Source: Nothopassalora personata
Taxonomy: Eukaryota; Ascomycota; Dothideomycetes; Mycosphaerellales; Mycosphaerellaceae
NCBI GenBank assembly: GCA_033816765.1
Contig: CM066287.1
Coordinates: forward strand, 4,650,001-4,714,000
DNA length: 64,000 nucleotides
Direction: 5' to 3'
Made by a program: the position numbers and the translations under genes. The notes beneath the pieces are model-generated. The model ran no database searches and was not told where the DNA came from. It worked only from the letters and a program-made list of their open reading frames with translations. Below, in pieces: positions 31,209-41,700 of the stretch. Numbering within the stretch: the stretch's first letter is position 1; the number at the start of each line of letters is the position of its first letter.

Positions 31209-31394
31209 TAGAGCATCAGATCATACAAACAGCTCTCGGTTGAGGGGGTGGCACCGAGGGACGGTACGCCTGTGCAATTGCTCAAAGTCCATGAATATGC
31301 GGGTGCTTGAGCGTGCAACACAATACACATCGATTGGAAAACATGGTGACACCGACACTGTCGATGAATGGTGTTGAGAAGTATGTAGATATCG

Positions 31395-34004
31395 CTACGT
31401 GCCTGTACTGAACTTATCATCGGCCAGCTCCTTGTATATCCTCTTCAGCTCTTTGACATCCTCTCTCAACTCTTCCACCTCCTCTTCCTTCTCGCCCAGC
31501 ATTTCCAGACTCGCGTCGTATCGCGCTTTCAACGCGTTCATCTCCTTCTCCAAGTCCGTCGCTCTGCTCTCACCCGAACGCTTCGCTTCAACCTCCCGTA
31601 TGAGCTCAACAACTTCATTCCTCGCGTCGTCTCGCTGTGCGCTGAGTCTTGATAGCTCGTCTTTGAATGATGCCTTCTCGGATTCGAGCTTGCGGACCAG
31701 GGACGACATTCTTTCAACGAGCTGTACTGAAGGGCCTACGCCGGGACCCGCAGTTGAAGTGCTGACGAGGTCGTTGATTGTTCTTTGAGGTGAGCCAGAA
31801 TGGTTGCCATCCTCGCTGATACGATCGCCGATCTCAATCGAGGGCGTGGGAGCCATGTTGTGCGTTTCAAACGATAAAGTCGATTCCCTCCTGCTGATCG
31901 TCGGAGATGGTTCGCTGGGTGGAGCGACGGCTCGTGCAGATGAAGGTGTTGGCATAGCAGAAGTGCGGCGACTGCTTGATCTATGGTCGGTGTGCAGTGT
32001 GGCCATCTCGTTTGATGCGAGACGGGATAATGCCTTGCGACTTGTGATGTCTGTGCCTGAGCCCTTGCGAGTCAAGGTTGCGAGTGACTCTGTTCGAGGC
32101 GGGTTCGCACTGCTGGCATTAGGACCGAGCATCTCTCTTCGCCACTTGAGCTTCTCTTCCTCAAGGCGTTGCGTGGCCTCTGCTTCCCATAGCTTCCGCT
32201 GCCTTTCGAAGTCTGCTTTCGTGTCGGAGTGGCTCGCGTGCGCTTCTTCAAGTTGCGATTGCAGTGCCAGGATCTGAGCCTGTTGGCTGGACAGCTCCTG
32301 CTCCAGAGTCTTCAGCCTGTCTAATGTGCTCTCCAGCTCATCTTCTGCTTTTCGAGACCTGTTTGATGTATCTCTTACTTTCTTTCGCAGGTCACTCTCA
32401 CGCTTAGCCACATCGTCGCGTTCCTTCTCGAGAGATGCGACCCTGGCGTTTAGAGAACCTTCGATGGTCTCCCAGTTGCCTTTGGCAAGCGCATACTGCT
32501 GCTGAAGGGTTTCGATCTGACGCATCAGCTTGACGCTACTCTCACTATCGCCGACGCCTCCAGAGCTGCTTGCCTCTTCAGCCAGGGCTCTCATTGCCTC
32601 GAGTCGAGACTCCAAACCAGAAACCTCATTCTTGAGTTCGAGCTCTGTCACGCTGAAGCGCTCGACCTGCCGCTGAGCATCTTCTTTCATCTTCTTGAGT
32701 TCTGACGCAGCTCTGTCTTCAACCAATTTCTTCTCGATCTGCGCGTCTTCGAGCTCATTCTGCAGCTCGGCAATTTTGTTCTTGTCCACTTCTGACGATC
32801 TGCTGCTGGCCTCTGCCTTTGCGGCACGATCTTTCGCATCCTTGAGTTGTGTCGTCAGGCTCCGAACGAGTTCTGCAGCGTTTTCACGGTCCACTCTAAG
32901 CTCCTCAATTTGTTTCTCAATCGCAGTAATCTGCTTGATCTTCTCATTTGCTTGTCTCTCGGCCATTTCAGCTCTGCGTAGCTTGGCCTTCAAATCACTC
33001 TCGGCTTTCTCGGCGCGATCAAGTTTCTTCCTCAGATCAGCAGTACGCCTCTCCTCATCGGTCGATTTGCTACGCAGCTGTTTGATAGTCTGCAAGTGCC
33101 TCATCTCGTTCTTGCTGAGCTTCTCACCTTCTTCCATCAACAAGGCTATGCGCTCGTCCTTTTCCGCAATTTGCTCAGCTAGCGTTCCAGATCCTGTAGA
33201 TGCATTGGCCTCTTTCGCAGCAGCCACAGTCTCATTGGCTAAATAGGTCAGCTTCGCCTGAAGTTCGTCGATACGCTTTATGTAGGCCTGCATTTCTTCC
33301 TGACGTTGAGCTTCGGCGGTAGCATGATCGGACTGCATTCGCTCCATCTCCGCCTGCAGCTCGTCTGCACTTTTGTGAGCTTTGCCGTCGCCATTTTGCA
33401 GATCCGAGGAGTGTACTGTGGGTGATTCTTGTCCTCCGTTGTAATCGACAGAGGGACGGCTGCTGTCTCCAGACATTCTAGCCGGATTGATCGGGAGAGA
33501 AGAATTGGCCAGCGTGACAGGCTCATCCACAGCAAGCTTCTCAGTGACCGCCATTGCTGGAGCGGCTTCCACGGCGTCTGGGGTATCTTTCTGCTCCTCC
33601 TTTTGGCCCTCGACTTCTATGCCGGGCGCCGATCTGGCTGTGTCCGTAGAGCGCTTCACCTCTTCACTTGTCCTGACAGCATCGCCATCGTTTACTGGCG
33701 TAGCAACTCTGGAAGGTGTTTTCTGCGCTGTCGCCTTCGCCAGCCTCTCTGCCAATCGCTCGTTGACCCGCGTCCTCGAGGCGTCTCTAGAGCCTGGGGC
33801 GGATGCATTGGACGATGGAGCCACGAGGCGGCCGGAATTTGCTCGCGCTCTGTTCCCCTTGGCCTGCTTCTCTGCCTCGAGACGCTGTTTGGCAGCAAGC
33901 TCACTCTCATCTGCGAGAATGTTGTCCAAGCGCGACTCGAGGTTCGTGATGGCGCTGGAGAAGACGGAACCCCATCCTCCCGCTGCCTTCTTCGGTGCAC
34001 TCAT
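31395..34004 (-). CDS. Golgin of the TMF/Sgm1 family
   Basis: Single exon, 869 residues from the ATG at 34004; an in-frame GTG upstream is not used. TMF1/Sgm1 proteins are coiled-coil tethers that bind Rab6/Ypt6 at the Golgi. The start (SAPKKAAGGWGSVFSSAITN) carries the conserved N-terminal segment of the family. Residues about 120-200 are a low-complexity linker. About residues 210-620 form long heptad coiled coil (RSKSTDEERRTADLRKKLDR and others). A Ser-rich hinge follows, and the last 120 residues (SVQLVERMSSLVRKLESEKA to ELREDVKELKRIYKELADD) match the conserved C-terminal TMF domain that binds the GTPase. The gene is divergent from VPS37, another vesicle-traffic gene, and tail-to-tail with the HhH-GPD-like gene. 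Confidence 0.88.
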   Translation of the reverse strand: MSAPKKAAGGWGSVFSSAITNLESRLDNILADESELAAKQRLEAEKQAKGNRARANSGRLVAPSSNASAPGSRDASRTRVNERLAERLAKATAQKTPSRVATPVNDGDAVRTSEEVKRSTDTARSAPGIEVEGQKEEQKDTPDAVEAAPAMAVTEKLAVDEPVTLANSSLPINPARMSGDSSRPSVDYNGGQESPTVHSSDLQNGDGKAHKSADELQAEMERMQSDHATAEAQRQEEMQAYIKRIDELQAKLTYLANETVAAAKEANASTGSGTLAEQIAEKDERIALLMEEGEKLSKNEMRHLQTIKQLRSKSTDEERRTADLRKKLDRAEKAESDLKAKLRRAEMAERQANEKIKQITAIEKQIEELRVDRENAAELVRSLTTQLKDAKDRAAKAEASSRSSEVDKNKIAELQNELEDAQIEKKLVEDRAASELKKMKEDAQRQVERFSVTELELKNEVSGLESRLEAMRALAEEASSSGGVGDSESSVKLMRQIETLQQQYALAKGNWETIEGSLNARVASLEKERDDVAKRESDLRKKVRDTSNRSRKAEDELESTLDRLKTLEQELSSQQAQILALQSQLEEAHASHSDTKADFERQRKLWEAEATQRLEEEKLKWRREMLGPNASSANPPRTESLATLTRKGSGTDITSRKALSRLASNEMATLHTDHRSSSRRTSAMPTPSSARAVAPPSEPSPTISRRESTLSFETHNMAPTPSIEIGDRISEDGNHSGSPQRTINDLVSTSTAGPGVGPSVQLVERMSSLVRKLESEKASFKDELSRLSAQRDDARNEVVELIREVEAKRSGESRATDLEKEMNALKARYDASLEMLGEKEEEVEELREDVKELKRIYKELADDKFSTGT

Positions 34005-34183
34005 GCTGACGCTGTCCACGTTCACATAGCAAGGAGCCTATCAAGCAAGCAACTGTGTATTTCTTTCTTCCGGCGTCGCATTGCAGGCCGTGAGCTACCG
34101 CGTGGAGTAGTGCATGCTGATCATCAGGTGCAGTCGGTCGTGGAAGAGAGCCCTGGTCTGGTAGGTTGAAGTATTGGAGATGA

Positions 34184-34223
<40 letters not shown>

Positions 34224-34349
34224 CAAGAGTATGCTTGAACCTAGACTAGTTCTACATACGGCAAGCTGGAGAGCTCCACAAGCACATGCACACCCCCTGC
34301 AGCACACGACATTCACGACTTGACCAATGCTACGGTCTCGCAACCGATC
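34005..34349. promoter_or_regulatory. Divergent promoter between the TMF/Sgm1 golgin and VPS37
   Basis: 345 bp separate the two start codons. The interval contains a (GA)n tract that could act as a nucleosome-free element; that is inference. Confidence 0.55.
34177..34223. repeat. (GA)n microsatellite in the divergent promoter
   Basis: About 47 bp of GA repeats with occasional extra A, visible directly between the golgin and VPS37 starts. Confidence 0.92.
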
Positions 34350-35132
34350 ATGTCCTACACGCCCAACAGGAATACATACTCGCCGCACCCAGCACCGCCA
34401 GCACCACGCTCCACTTCCTCCACTCCGCCAGCACCCGCTCCGCCGCCGAAGCCGTCCGGCACATCGACACCCACCCGATACTCGCAGCCACCTCCCCCTC
34501 CTCCTGGACACACGCACAACGAGCCTTCCGAGCTGGATGCGAGTCAAGCGTCTGGTCAGCAATCTCGCCAGCCGCAGGCGCGACCGTCAATCCCAGCAAT
34601 AGAGAGCGATTGGCTGCCCGAGAGCCTCAAGGACAAGAGCACGCAGGACTTGCATCACTTTCTGTCGACTCCCGCACTGCAGCAGGCATTGCTGTCGAGT
34701 CCTGCAACGACGCATCCCGCGGTGTCTGCCTCAGAAGACTACTTGACGCCCATCATCAACTCCAATCTACAGCTTTCAACCAACGTTCTGGCACTCGAGC
34801 AGAAGCTGAGCACTCTACGCTCTCAGACGCAACAACGTCTCCTAGCTCTGCGAGCGTTAGAGCAGGCACATAGACAGAAGATCGTCGAGACAGAAGATGC
34901 CTTGAAGGACTTTTCGCCAATGGCACTGTACCAGAGGCTGAATGCCAGCGTGCAGGAGCAAGACCTCTTGGTTCGAGGTGTCGAGGAGAGCTGGCTGGAA
35001 GAAGACAGTGTTGCAAGCGATCGCGAAGTTGCCGAGTTTGTCAGGGGCGTGAAAGAGAGGAGGAAGACCGCTTTCCTGAGAAGGGAGAGAAAGGGCAGAT
35101 GGGACGAAGGGAGAGTCGGCGGATGGCGCTGA
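34350..35132 (+). CDS. VPS37: ESCRT-I subunit Vps37 (Mod(r) domain)
   Basis: Single exon, 260 residues from the ATG at 34350; the frame is open further back from a TTG but there is no earlier ATG in frame. Vps37 joins Vps23 and Vps28 in ESCRT-I, which sorts ubiquitinated cargo into multivesicular endosomes. The N-terminal 90 residues are Pro/Ser-rich with a run of prolines, usual in fungal Vps37. The Mod(r) domain covers about residues 110-250. It starts LPESLKDKSTQDLHHFLSTP, passes through the long helix STNVLALEQKLSTLRSQTQQ and ends with EVAEFVRGVKERRKTAFLRR. Size and order fit the family. The gene shares its promoter region with a Golgi tether. Confidence 0.9.
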   Translation: MSYTPNRNTYSPHPAPPAPRSTSSTPPAPAPPPKPSGTSTPTRYSQPPPPPPGHTHNEPSELDASQASGQQSRQPQARPSIPAIESDWLPESLKDKSTQDLHHFLSTPALQQALLSSPATTHPAVSASEDYLTPIINSNLQLSTNVLALEQKLSTLRSQTQQRLLALRALEQAHRQKIVETEDALKDFSPMALYQRLNASVQEQDLLVRGVEESWLEEDSVASDREVAEFVRGVKERRKTAFLRRERKGRWDEGRVGGWR

Positions 35133-35529
35133 GACGTGCTGAGATGCCCATCGACGCTTCGATCTTTTGGAGGACCAACCTCTTCTCCTCGCCGTCTGGA
35201 TAGGCTAAGGGACTGTCATGGCTGCAGTTGCGACAGACCTTGACAAAGCACTCGAGCTGACATTATGCTTGATGCATCAATACGCAAAGAAGTGGCGGCC
35301 GGATCTGGACGATAGCCTTATCATGCCTATGTTTCTCGACAGATCTGACAAGTGCCAACGCTCCGCCAACGCAGAAGTCAACGACTCAGCAACCCGGAAT
35401 GGCAATTCCTTCAATTCTGAATAGCCGTCCACGGTATGTCCTCTCGAGACAGTCTAGGTTCTGCACGCTGATTGTACGAGACCAGAAATGACCCGGACCC
35501 ACCCGATGGGGGCTCCCCAGCACCGCGCG
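35133..35529. other. Intergenic, no supported gene
   Basis: 3' flank of VPS37 and upstream region of the BTB-like remnant. A 68-codon frame (35218-35424) shows no recognisable content. Confidence 0.45.
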
Positions 35530-36114
35530 AGCAGCAGGTAGGACATGACAAGTTCATCTTCCTTGTCGGCTAAGAGGGGATAGAGTTCGTGGTTGATACT
35601 GAAATCTCACTCAAGGCAACGATTTCTTCGAGACCAGATTCATCAGGGCGTTGACTGAAGAAGGAGGCTACAGAGTCCTCCGCCTACCTCACGTCAAAAA
35701 ACAGGTAATCAAGGCATACTTGCAGTGGGCGCACTCCAGACGAGTCGTGGTAATGGATCCAGCAACAGCACGCGTGTCCTCCAGCAAACAGTCGGACACA
35801 TCAGGCTCTCAAACCTGTTCGATCTCGCACATCGCATCACAGACGTTGCCCTCCAGGACGCAGTGATAGATGCATTCCTGGAGACGCTACGAAACGCTAC
35901 CGCACCTATTGCCGCGGCGACTATGGAACATCTACGGGGTTATCAGGACGACGATTCTCTGCGCATCATTGTCGTACAATGGTTCATGGCTAAGCCAGAT
36001 GCGGCGAGGTATTTGAAGACGTGGCAGGATGAGATTCCAACGGACTGTTTCATCGAGCTTGCGCTTATGTATTCCGCAACCCCCCATAGACATCAGGGCG
36101 CCCGAATCGTATGA
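35530..36114 (+). pseudogene. Degenerate BTB/POZ-like gene
   Basis: Pieces that look like one small fungal BTB-type protein lie in different frames. An opening near 35,535 reads VGHDKFIFLV, then VVDTEISLK. The frame changes, and FFETRFIRALTEEGGYRVLR then VKKQVIKAYLQWAHSRRVVV follow (about 35,625-35,745), resembling the BTB core strand and helix pattern. After another frame change, LSNLFDLAHRITDVALQDAV and WFMAKPDAARYLKTW complete a typical C-terminal extension to about 36,100. Stops and frame changes do not coincide with good introns, so it is more likely a decayed gene than a spliced one. No start codon is assigned. Function cannot be inferred beyond possible protein-protein contact. Confidence 0.45.
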
Positions 36115-36795
36115 TCACGACCCATGCATCTCTCATACGCATACCGATGCGGTGCCACCGTGCAGAATTGCGCAGCAGCGAAGACAGCTCACACAGGAGA
36201 GTCTACGTGGTGCCGCTGGGAGTGTTCAGAACGTTCCAAATCCAGAGGTTGAGAGAAGGTCTTCAGGCAGCGTCACTTTCGAGCGCGGCACTGCCTCTGA
36301 GATCGAGGCCCTGGGTGTGTTTAGCTGAAAATCTTCAAACGAACATTCATCATAACAATCATCATATGATGTAGCCGCACATGTAGCCGCAGCCTGGATC
36401 CTTTTCTCAGCTGAGTCCAGCCTCTAAGGCTTGGCGCCGTACACCCTGAAGGAGCAACGGGTGGGTCACATCCTTCACATGGCTAGCAGCTGGAAATGTC
36501 TACGCGATACTGGACATGATCGAAACAACCTGATCTCTTCGCTTGATCTTCACTCATGGCGCAATTGCTACTCGCAAAATACCGGCGACGTATTATGCGG
36601 GTCGAAATGTCTCCGAATAGTGTCCTTTCAGCTGGTCACGTGCTATGAAATCCTTCCGGCCGCGATAGGTGTACCACATTAGCAGTGGCACTATATTAGG
36701 TGGTTCGCTTCTGCACAACTTACAGCAGCGTCGTACTTCCTTTCACCCAATCCAGATACATTGCTACAAAGCACTGACCAACAGCAGAAGCCAAC
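36115..36795. other. Promoter region of the methyltransferase gene
   Basis: No supported gene. CA/TC-rich leader directly before 36,796. Confidence 0.45.
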
Positions 36796-37650
36796 ATGGC
36801 AAGACTCGACGAACACACTGGTGATGACTGGGAGGCGATGGCAAAAATCTATAAGAAGTTGACTGTAGGGACAAGCGCGAAACCAATCCGTGTCATGCTG
36901 GACAGGTTAAACGCGATCGTGCCCTTCTCAGAGGCAACTGGAATTTACGACGATGGTACCGGTCCTGGTCCCATCATCTCACGCATCATCGAGCAATATG
37001 GTGCAACTTTACCCGAGTCATGCACCTTGACAGCAACGGACTTTGCGCCTGGCATGATCGAACAAGTCAAGAAGACCAAGCAGGAAGAAATACAAAGGGA
37101 CCCGGCGTCACCTTGGAATCGCGTTTCCGCCTCAATGCTCGATGCTATGGACCTCAAAGGCATTGCAGACGACAGCCAATCTCATGTAACAGCCGGATGG
37201 GTCTTCTTCATGACACCAGATCCCCGGAAGTGCTTGACTGAAAGCAGACGCGTTCTCAAACCTGGAGGCGTGCTCGGATGCTCGTCGTGGAAAGGCAACG
37301 AGTGGTTGGAGATCATGAAGCTTGTCTCGGTGATCCGTCCAGATAAAGCACTCCCAGAACTGCCAAAAGAATGGACGAGTGCGCCGGCGGTGGAGGCCGA
37401 ACTGGAGAAGGCTGGTTTCAAGGACGTCAGTGCGGAAGACGTCGAGGTGGAGATGCCGTTTGATCGTTATGATGCTTTCGTCGATATGATGACTACGACG
37501 ATACCGATGATGGTCAACTTGCTGAAGGATTTCTCCGAAGAGGAGGTGGGAAGGCTGAGGGAGCTGATGTTAGCGAAGACGAGGGAGATGGCGCCGAGTG
37601 AGCCTGGTGTACTCCATGGAACTGCTCTTGTGGCGGTTGGGAGAAAATAA
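36796..37650 (+). CDS. SAM-dependent methyltransferase (class I, secondary-metabolism type)
   Basis: Single exon, 284 residues. The cofactor-binding motif I is present as GIYDDGTGPGPIISRIIEQYG near residue 50. Motif II-like TATDFAPGMIEQVKK near 85 would hold the ribose-binding acidic residue. A post-motif helix and LTESRRVLKPGGVLGCSSW near 150 (motif III) follow. The C-terminal half, with GFKDVSAEDVEVEMPF, forms the substrate lid. This is the layout of small-molecule O/N-methyltransferases common in fungal accessory loci. The substrate is unknown. The gene lies 153 bp before a decayed MFS transporter gene on the same strand, so the pair may once have served one metabolite. The ATG at 36,796 has a good context (ccaacATGG). 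Confidence 0.82.
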   Translation: MARLDEHTGDDWEAMAKIYKKLTVGTSAKPIRVMLDRLNAIVPFSEATGIYDDGTGPGPIISRIIEQYGATLPESCTLTATDFAPGMIEQVKKTKQEEIQRDPASPWNRVSASMLDAMDLKGIADDSQSHVTAGWVFFMTPDPRKCLTESRRVLKPGGVLGCSSWKGNEWLEIMKLVSVIRPDKALPELPKEWTSAPAVEAELEKAGFKDVSAEDVEVEMPFDRYDAFVDMMTTTIPMMVNLLKDFSEEEVGRLRELMLAKTREMAPSEPGVLHGTALVAVGRK

Positions 37651-37803
37651 GATGTTGTGCAAATGTTATAGTAGCAAATTTGGCGCCTCGATGATGATGC
37701 AATCCTCTTCTTCCATACCTTATGATCCCAGGACCGGTGACAAAGTTGAATGTCGCCGAGCGCTTCGCCTGGGTATCGAAGCATGGGTGACTGCTGACAC
37801 ACG

Positions 37804-38412
37804 ATGGCGGGCGACCCGGTGGCGAAGATGAACCTTGTGGATATCAACATTATCAACGCGGAACGAGGCTCTGACCCAGCGCGCTTCCGAGGCTATGACC
37901 CTTCCAACGACGTCAGCGCTAGATATGAGCAGATGCACCCTAGACATCAATCAGAGGCGCGTCCCGCAGCTGGAGGATCAAAAGCAGTAGGGGCAGAAGC
38001 GAGAGAAGGGTCGGTCTCGTCAAGATCATCTGTCGACAATGACGGCAACACTCTTCCCTCCACACGGCGGCCTTCCACTGCCACATCGGCAGCGTACCGA
38101 CTGTCTACGAGACGAGAGAGCGAGACAGGGCATTACCTGGATTGCCATCCCACGGCCATCAAGGAAATCGTCGAGCATCGCCTTCAGCACGTCCAAACTG
38201 TGGGAAGCAGGAAGCCGTCTCAAACGGAAGACGTTGAGTTGCCACCATTCGGAGCCAGCAAACCACACCCTCCGCCTTTACCGGACACGGAGGAATATGT
38301 GGTCGAATTCGACGGTATGGCATCAAGCCGAACATGACAAGCTAGACATGAGCTAACCTTCTCCGTCATGTGTTCTTATGTCAATAAGACCCCCCGTCAT
38401 GCTCAGAATTGG
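37804..38412 (+). pseudogene. MFS transporter gene, 5' segment, broken by the Copia insertion
   Basis: The ATG at 37,804 opens a frame of about 170 codons encoding a hydrophilic Ser/Arg-rich N-terminus. It ends in EEYVVEFDG, the usual lead-in of fungal drug:H+ antiporters of the Flr1/Tpo type. An apparent intron follows (donor GTATGG at about 38,317, branch gctaac, acceptor AAG at about 38,389). The next exon should read PRHAQNW, but a run of six C where five would keep phase shifts the frame. The exon is then cut after codon Trp by the retrotransposon; the last five bases ATTGG are the left copy of the target duplication. The reading resumes after the element at 42,102. Confidence 0.8.
38408..38412. 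repeat. Left target-site duplication ATTGG
   Basis: Identical to 42,102-42,106 and directly abuts the 5' LTR. Confidence 0.88.
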
Positions 38413-38557
38413 ACTTGATGCTGGGGCCCATTCACTGGTCCCACCGGTTTTGCCGATGCACTAGTCCGCATTAGGCAGGACCCCTTTTTTTTCGAGCTTA
38501 TCTCTCTCTCTCGCTTTCGTAGATCTTCCTCAATACATCAATCTACTCACATTATCT
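38413..38557 (+). repeat. 5' LTR of the Copia element (145 bp)
   Basis: Matches 41956..42101 apart from one T in the poly-T run. It starts ACTTGATGCTGG and ends CATTATCT, so the terminal bases are A...T with an imperfect inverted end rather than the usual TG...CA. A CT-rich stretch (tctctctctcgc) may hold the transcription start. Confidence 0.9.
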
Positions 38558-38570
38558 GGTTATGAGCACC
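38558..38570 (+). other. Primer binding site, initiator-tRNA-Met anticodon-half type
   Basis: GGTTATGAGCACC starts immediately after the 5' LTR. It is complementary to the anticodon stem-loop of initiator tRNA-Met (CUCAUAACC core), the half-tRNA priming used by many Copia elements. Confidence 0.75.
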
Positions 38571-38749
38571 CTCAGCGCTTACGACTGCGCGCATACCTTC
38601 GAACGACATTGTTGATTGTATCCTGCTGATTGCGCGTGTCCGCGACTTCATGCGACCAAACGCGACAGCAGCAAACATCTTCAGCCAAGACCCAGTGGGC
38701 AACTTGGCGAGTATCGCAGTGACACCTAGTTGGTGCTCTGCAGTGGTGG

Positions 38750-41700
38750 ATGGATACTGACGATAACGGTAACATCACAGGACTCGAGGTACCACTGGCA
38801 CAGCAGTCTGTGACCGGGGACCAGAGTCAGCAACAACAGCAAGCCGAGTCGGCTGCTGTAACCAAGAAGAAGCTTCCAGCAATAGCGACTACGAGTCGCG
38901 TCTTCAGCAACATGGTTGGTCGTAGTACCAATAGCACCCCTGGTGTCAGCAAGCTCCAGGGCAAGGACGACTATCCGAGATGGAGCGACATGCTCGAGTC
39001 AGTCCTGCGTGGCGAGCAGCTGTATGGATTTGTCGATTCAACAGCACTCAAGCCAAGACCTACAATCCGTCCGAGTGAACAGCAATACGAGCTTGACGAC
39101 CGGATTGAGGCATGGGAGGCAAAGAAGTATCAAGCCCGCGCCCTCATTATCGCCAACTGCAGTCAGTCTATCGCCGACAACTGCAAAGCCTATCAGGCTC
39201 CGGATGGACTATGGGATCATCTCAAATCAACATATGGCCAGACCGGCAAGTCCGAGGAATACTCGTTGTATCTGGACTTCGAGTCACATGCTTACAGTGG
39301 CTCCAACCTTGACAAGTATTGCCAGCAGTATCAGGCAAAGCTTGCCAATCTCAAGAACACAGAACTGGCCATATCCAAGGCCCAGGCTATGTTCCGCTTC
39401 CTGTACCAGATCGCGCCCTACTTCCCAGCATTCGCCTCATCAAAGCGCGAACAGCTGAGGCAGATGACTGGCAGGATCGAGGACAGCACCACCATCACAC
39501 TCGAGAAGGTGATTGGTGATCTGCTTGATGAGGCGGCTGCTCAGCAGAGCGAGACCGCAAACCTTGCAGCAAAGCAGACTACTCCCACCCCACCCGCCAA
39601 CCCACAGGGCAATGGCGGCAATGGCAACCGTGGTGGCGGCGGCAATCCACGTGGAGGCCGAGGTGGTCGTGGCCGTGGCAAAGGAGGCCGCGGTAACGGC
39701 AACGGTGGCAACAACCAGCAGCGTCAACAGTATGACCCATGCCATGGTTGTGGCAGTACCACTCACCAACCTGTAACTTGCTGGAACCTACATCCGGAAC
39801 TTGCACCTGCTGGATGGAAACCAAAGAACCCACCACAGCAGAACGGCAACCAGAATGGCAACCAGCAACAGCGTCAGCAGGTGAACAACACCACTGACCA
39901 CCCTCAGCAGCAGCGCGCCGGAGAGACCGCTCAATTTGCGGCTCACGGCATGAACAACCTCGAGGATCTGATGACTCCATACAACGGCAACCACAGCATG
40001 TATATGGCTGCCGAGGATGACATTCAAGACACCTCCGCACTGCTGGCAGCGAAGAGCCCAACCGACTGGGTTGTGGACTCTGGCTGCACTTCTCATATGA
40101 CTAACGAGCTGAGCAATATGATGGATTATCGGCCCTGCAATGTCCCTATTAGGACAGGCAAGGGCACCATCACTGCGACAGCCTGTGGCATTATCCAATT
40201 GGACCTGTATGGATGCGGCATCACCTACTTCTCGCAGGTGCTGTACGTGCCAGGCCTTGCAGCCAATCTGATCTCGACAGAGGCTCTCCGCCGCAAGGGT
40301 GTCTATTATCGTAACGACGACCAGATCCTCTTCACAAAGGGGAATGGTGCGCGTACGGTGGCACACTGCTACAGTCACAATGGACTGCCATTCCTCAAGC
40401 TAAAGCATTCACCGACTGCTTTGGCATCATCTAAGGTTGAGCCATCTATCGCCGCGACTGGCGACCTGTGGCACAGACGCCTTGGACACATTCACAGCCG
40501 CAAGCTAGTGCAGCTTCACAACGATCAGCGCATCATCATTGTCGGCAACGGTGACCTCAGCAAGCACCCACGCGAATGCGTACCATGTCGCATGGGACTG
40601 GGGCACAAAGTCTATAACCGCATACCTATGGTGCGACCGTCAACACCATACTACATCATCGCAGCCGATGTAGTGACAGTCCGCAACCTTGGGCTTGGCA
40701 AGGAGAGATACTTCACGCTATTCACTTGCCTCGCCAGCCTGCAGCGAACAGTGTTCTGTTCAGCGCAGAAGAATGGCGCTGCCCAGCATATCCGCACCGT
40801 TGTCCGTCATGTGAAGACAGAATACAATGCCAGCATTGTGATCTTACGCATAGATGGAGGCGGCGAGTATGGAGGCACCGCACTCACCCAGCTCTCACAA
40901 GATGAGGGCTTCACACTTCAGATCACAGCACCTCATTCATCAGAACAGAATGGCGGTGCGGAGGTCAGCAATCATATCGTGTGCGTCCAGTCACGCAAGC
41001 TACTGATTAATGCTGGCCTGCCAGTGGCACTCTGGCCAGAAGCTGTGCAGGCTTCGGTCTATCTACTCAACCTGACTCCGAGTGCAGCCCTCAAGGGACT
41101 GTCACCTCAGGAAGTCATCAACACGTGGCAAGGCAAGGGCGAAGTGAAGCCCAGCCTGTCACACCTCAAGGCATATGGATGCCGCGCCTTCGTGTACGAC
41201 CACAGTGTCGGCCGAGGTGAGAAGTTTGACTCCCGCTCATTGGAGGGCAAGCTTGTTGGATACGAGAGCCGCACCATCTACCGTGTCTATGTTGCTAAGG
41301 CGCATAGAGTGTTCCGTACCAAGGATGTTCAGTTCATTGAAGGCAAGGAGCCTATCACTGCTTTGGCCGAGGAGCCTGAAGCTGATGATGAATACATCTC
41401 TCTGGACGACATCTTCCCTGTAGAGCGCAACCACAAGGCATCGACTCAGCCAAAGCGCGCTGGAGCCGAGCGTGGTGTGGCTCCTGGGGGTGGTGATTCT
41501 GGGGGTGTAGCTACACCTAAGAACATCACTATTATCAACCGCCCTGCTGAGACACCAGTCCAGCAGGTGAATGAGGACTTGGCCCAGGAGGTAGTTGACA
41601 GCTATCAAGACACCGCTCCGGACGACTTTCCGGAGGTGCAGCCAACAACACCTCCCAAGCCATCTGTCGAGGATGATGATGAAGACGACTTTATCACACC

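Noticed and set aside
34320..34349. Earlier start for VPS37
   Set aside because: The first codon of the longer frame is TTG; the first in-frame ATG is 34,350. The same reasoning moves the golgin start from a GTG to 34,004 and the bHLH start from a GTG to 57,897.
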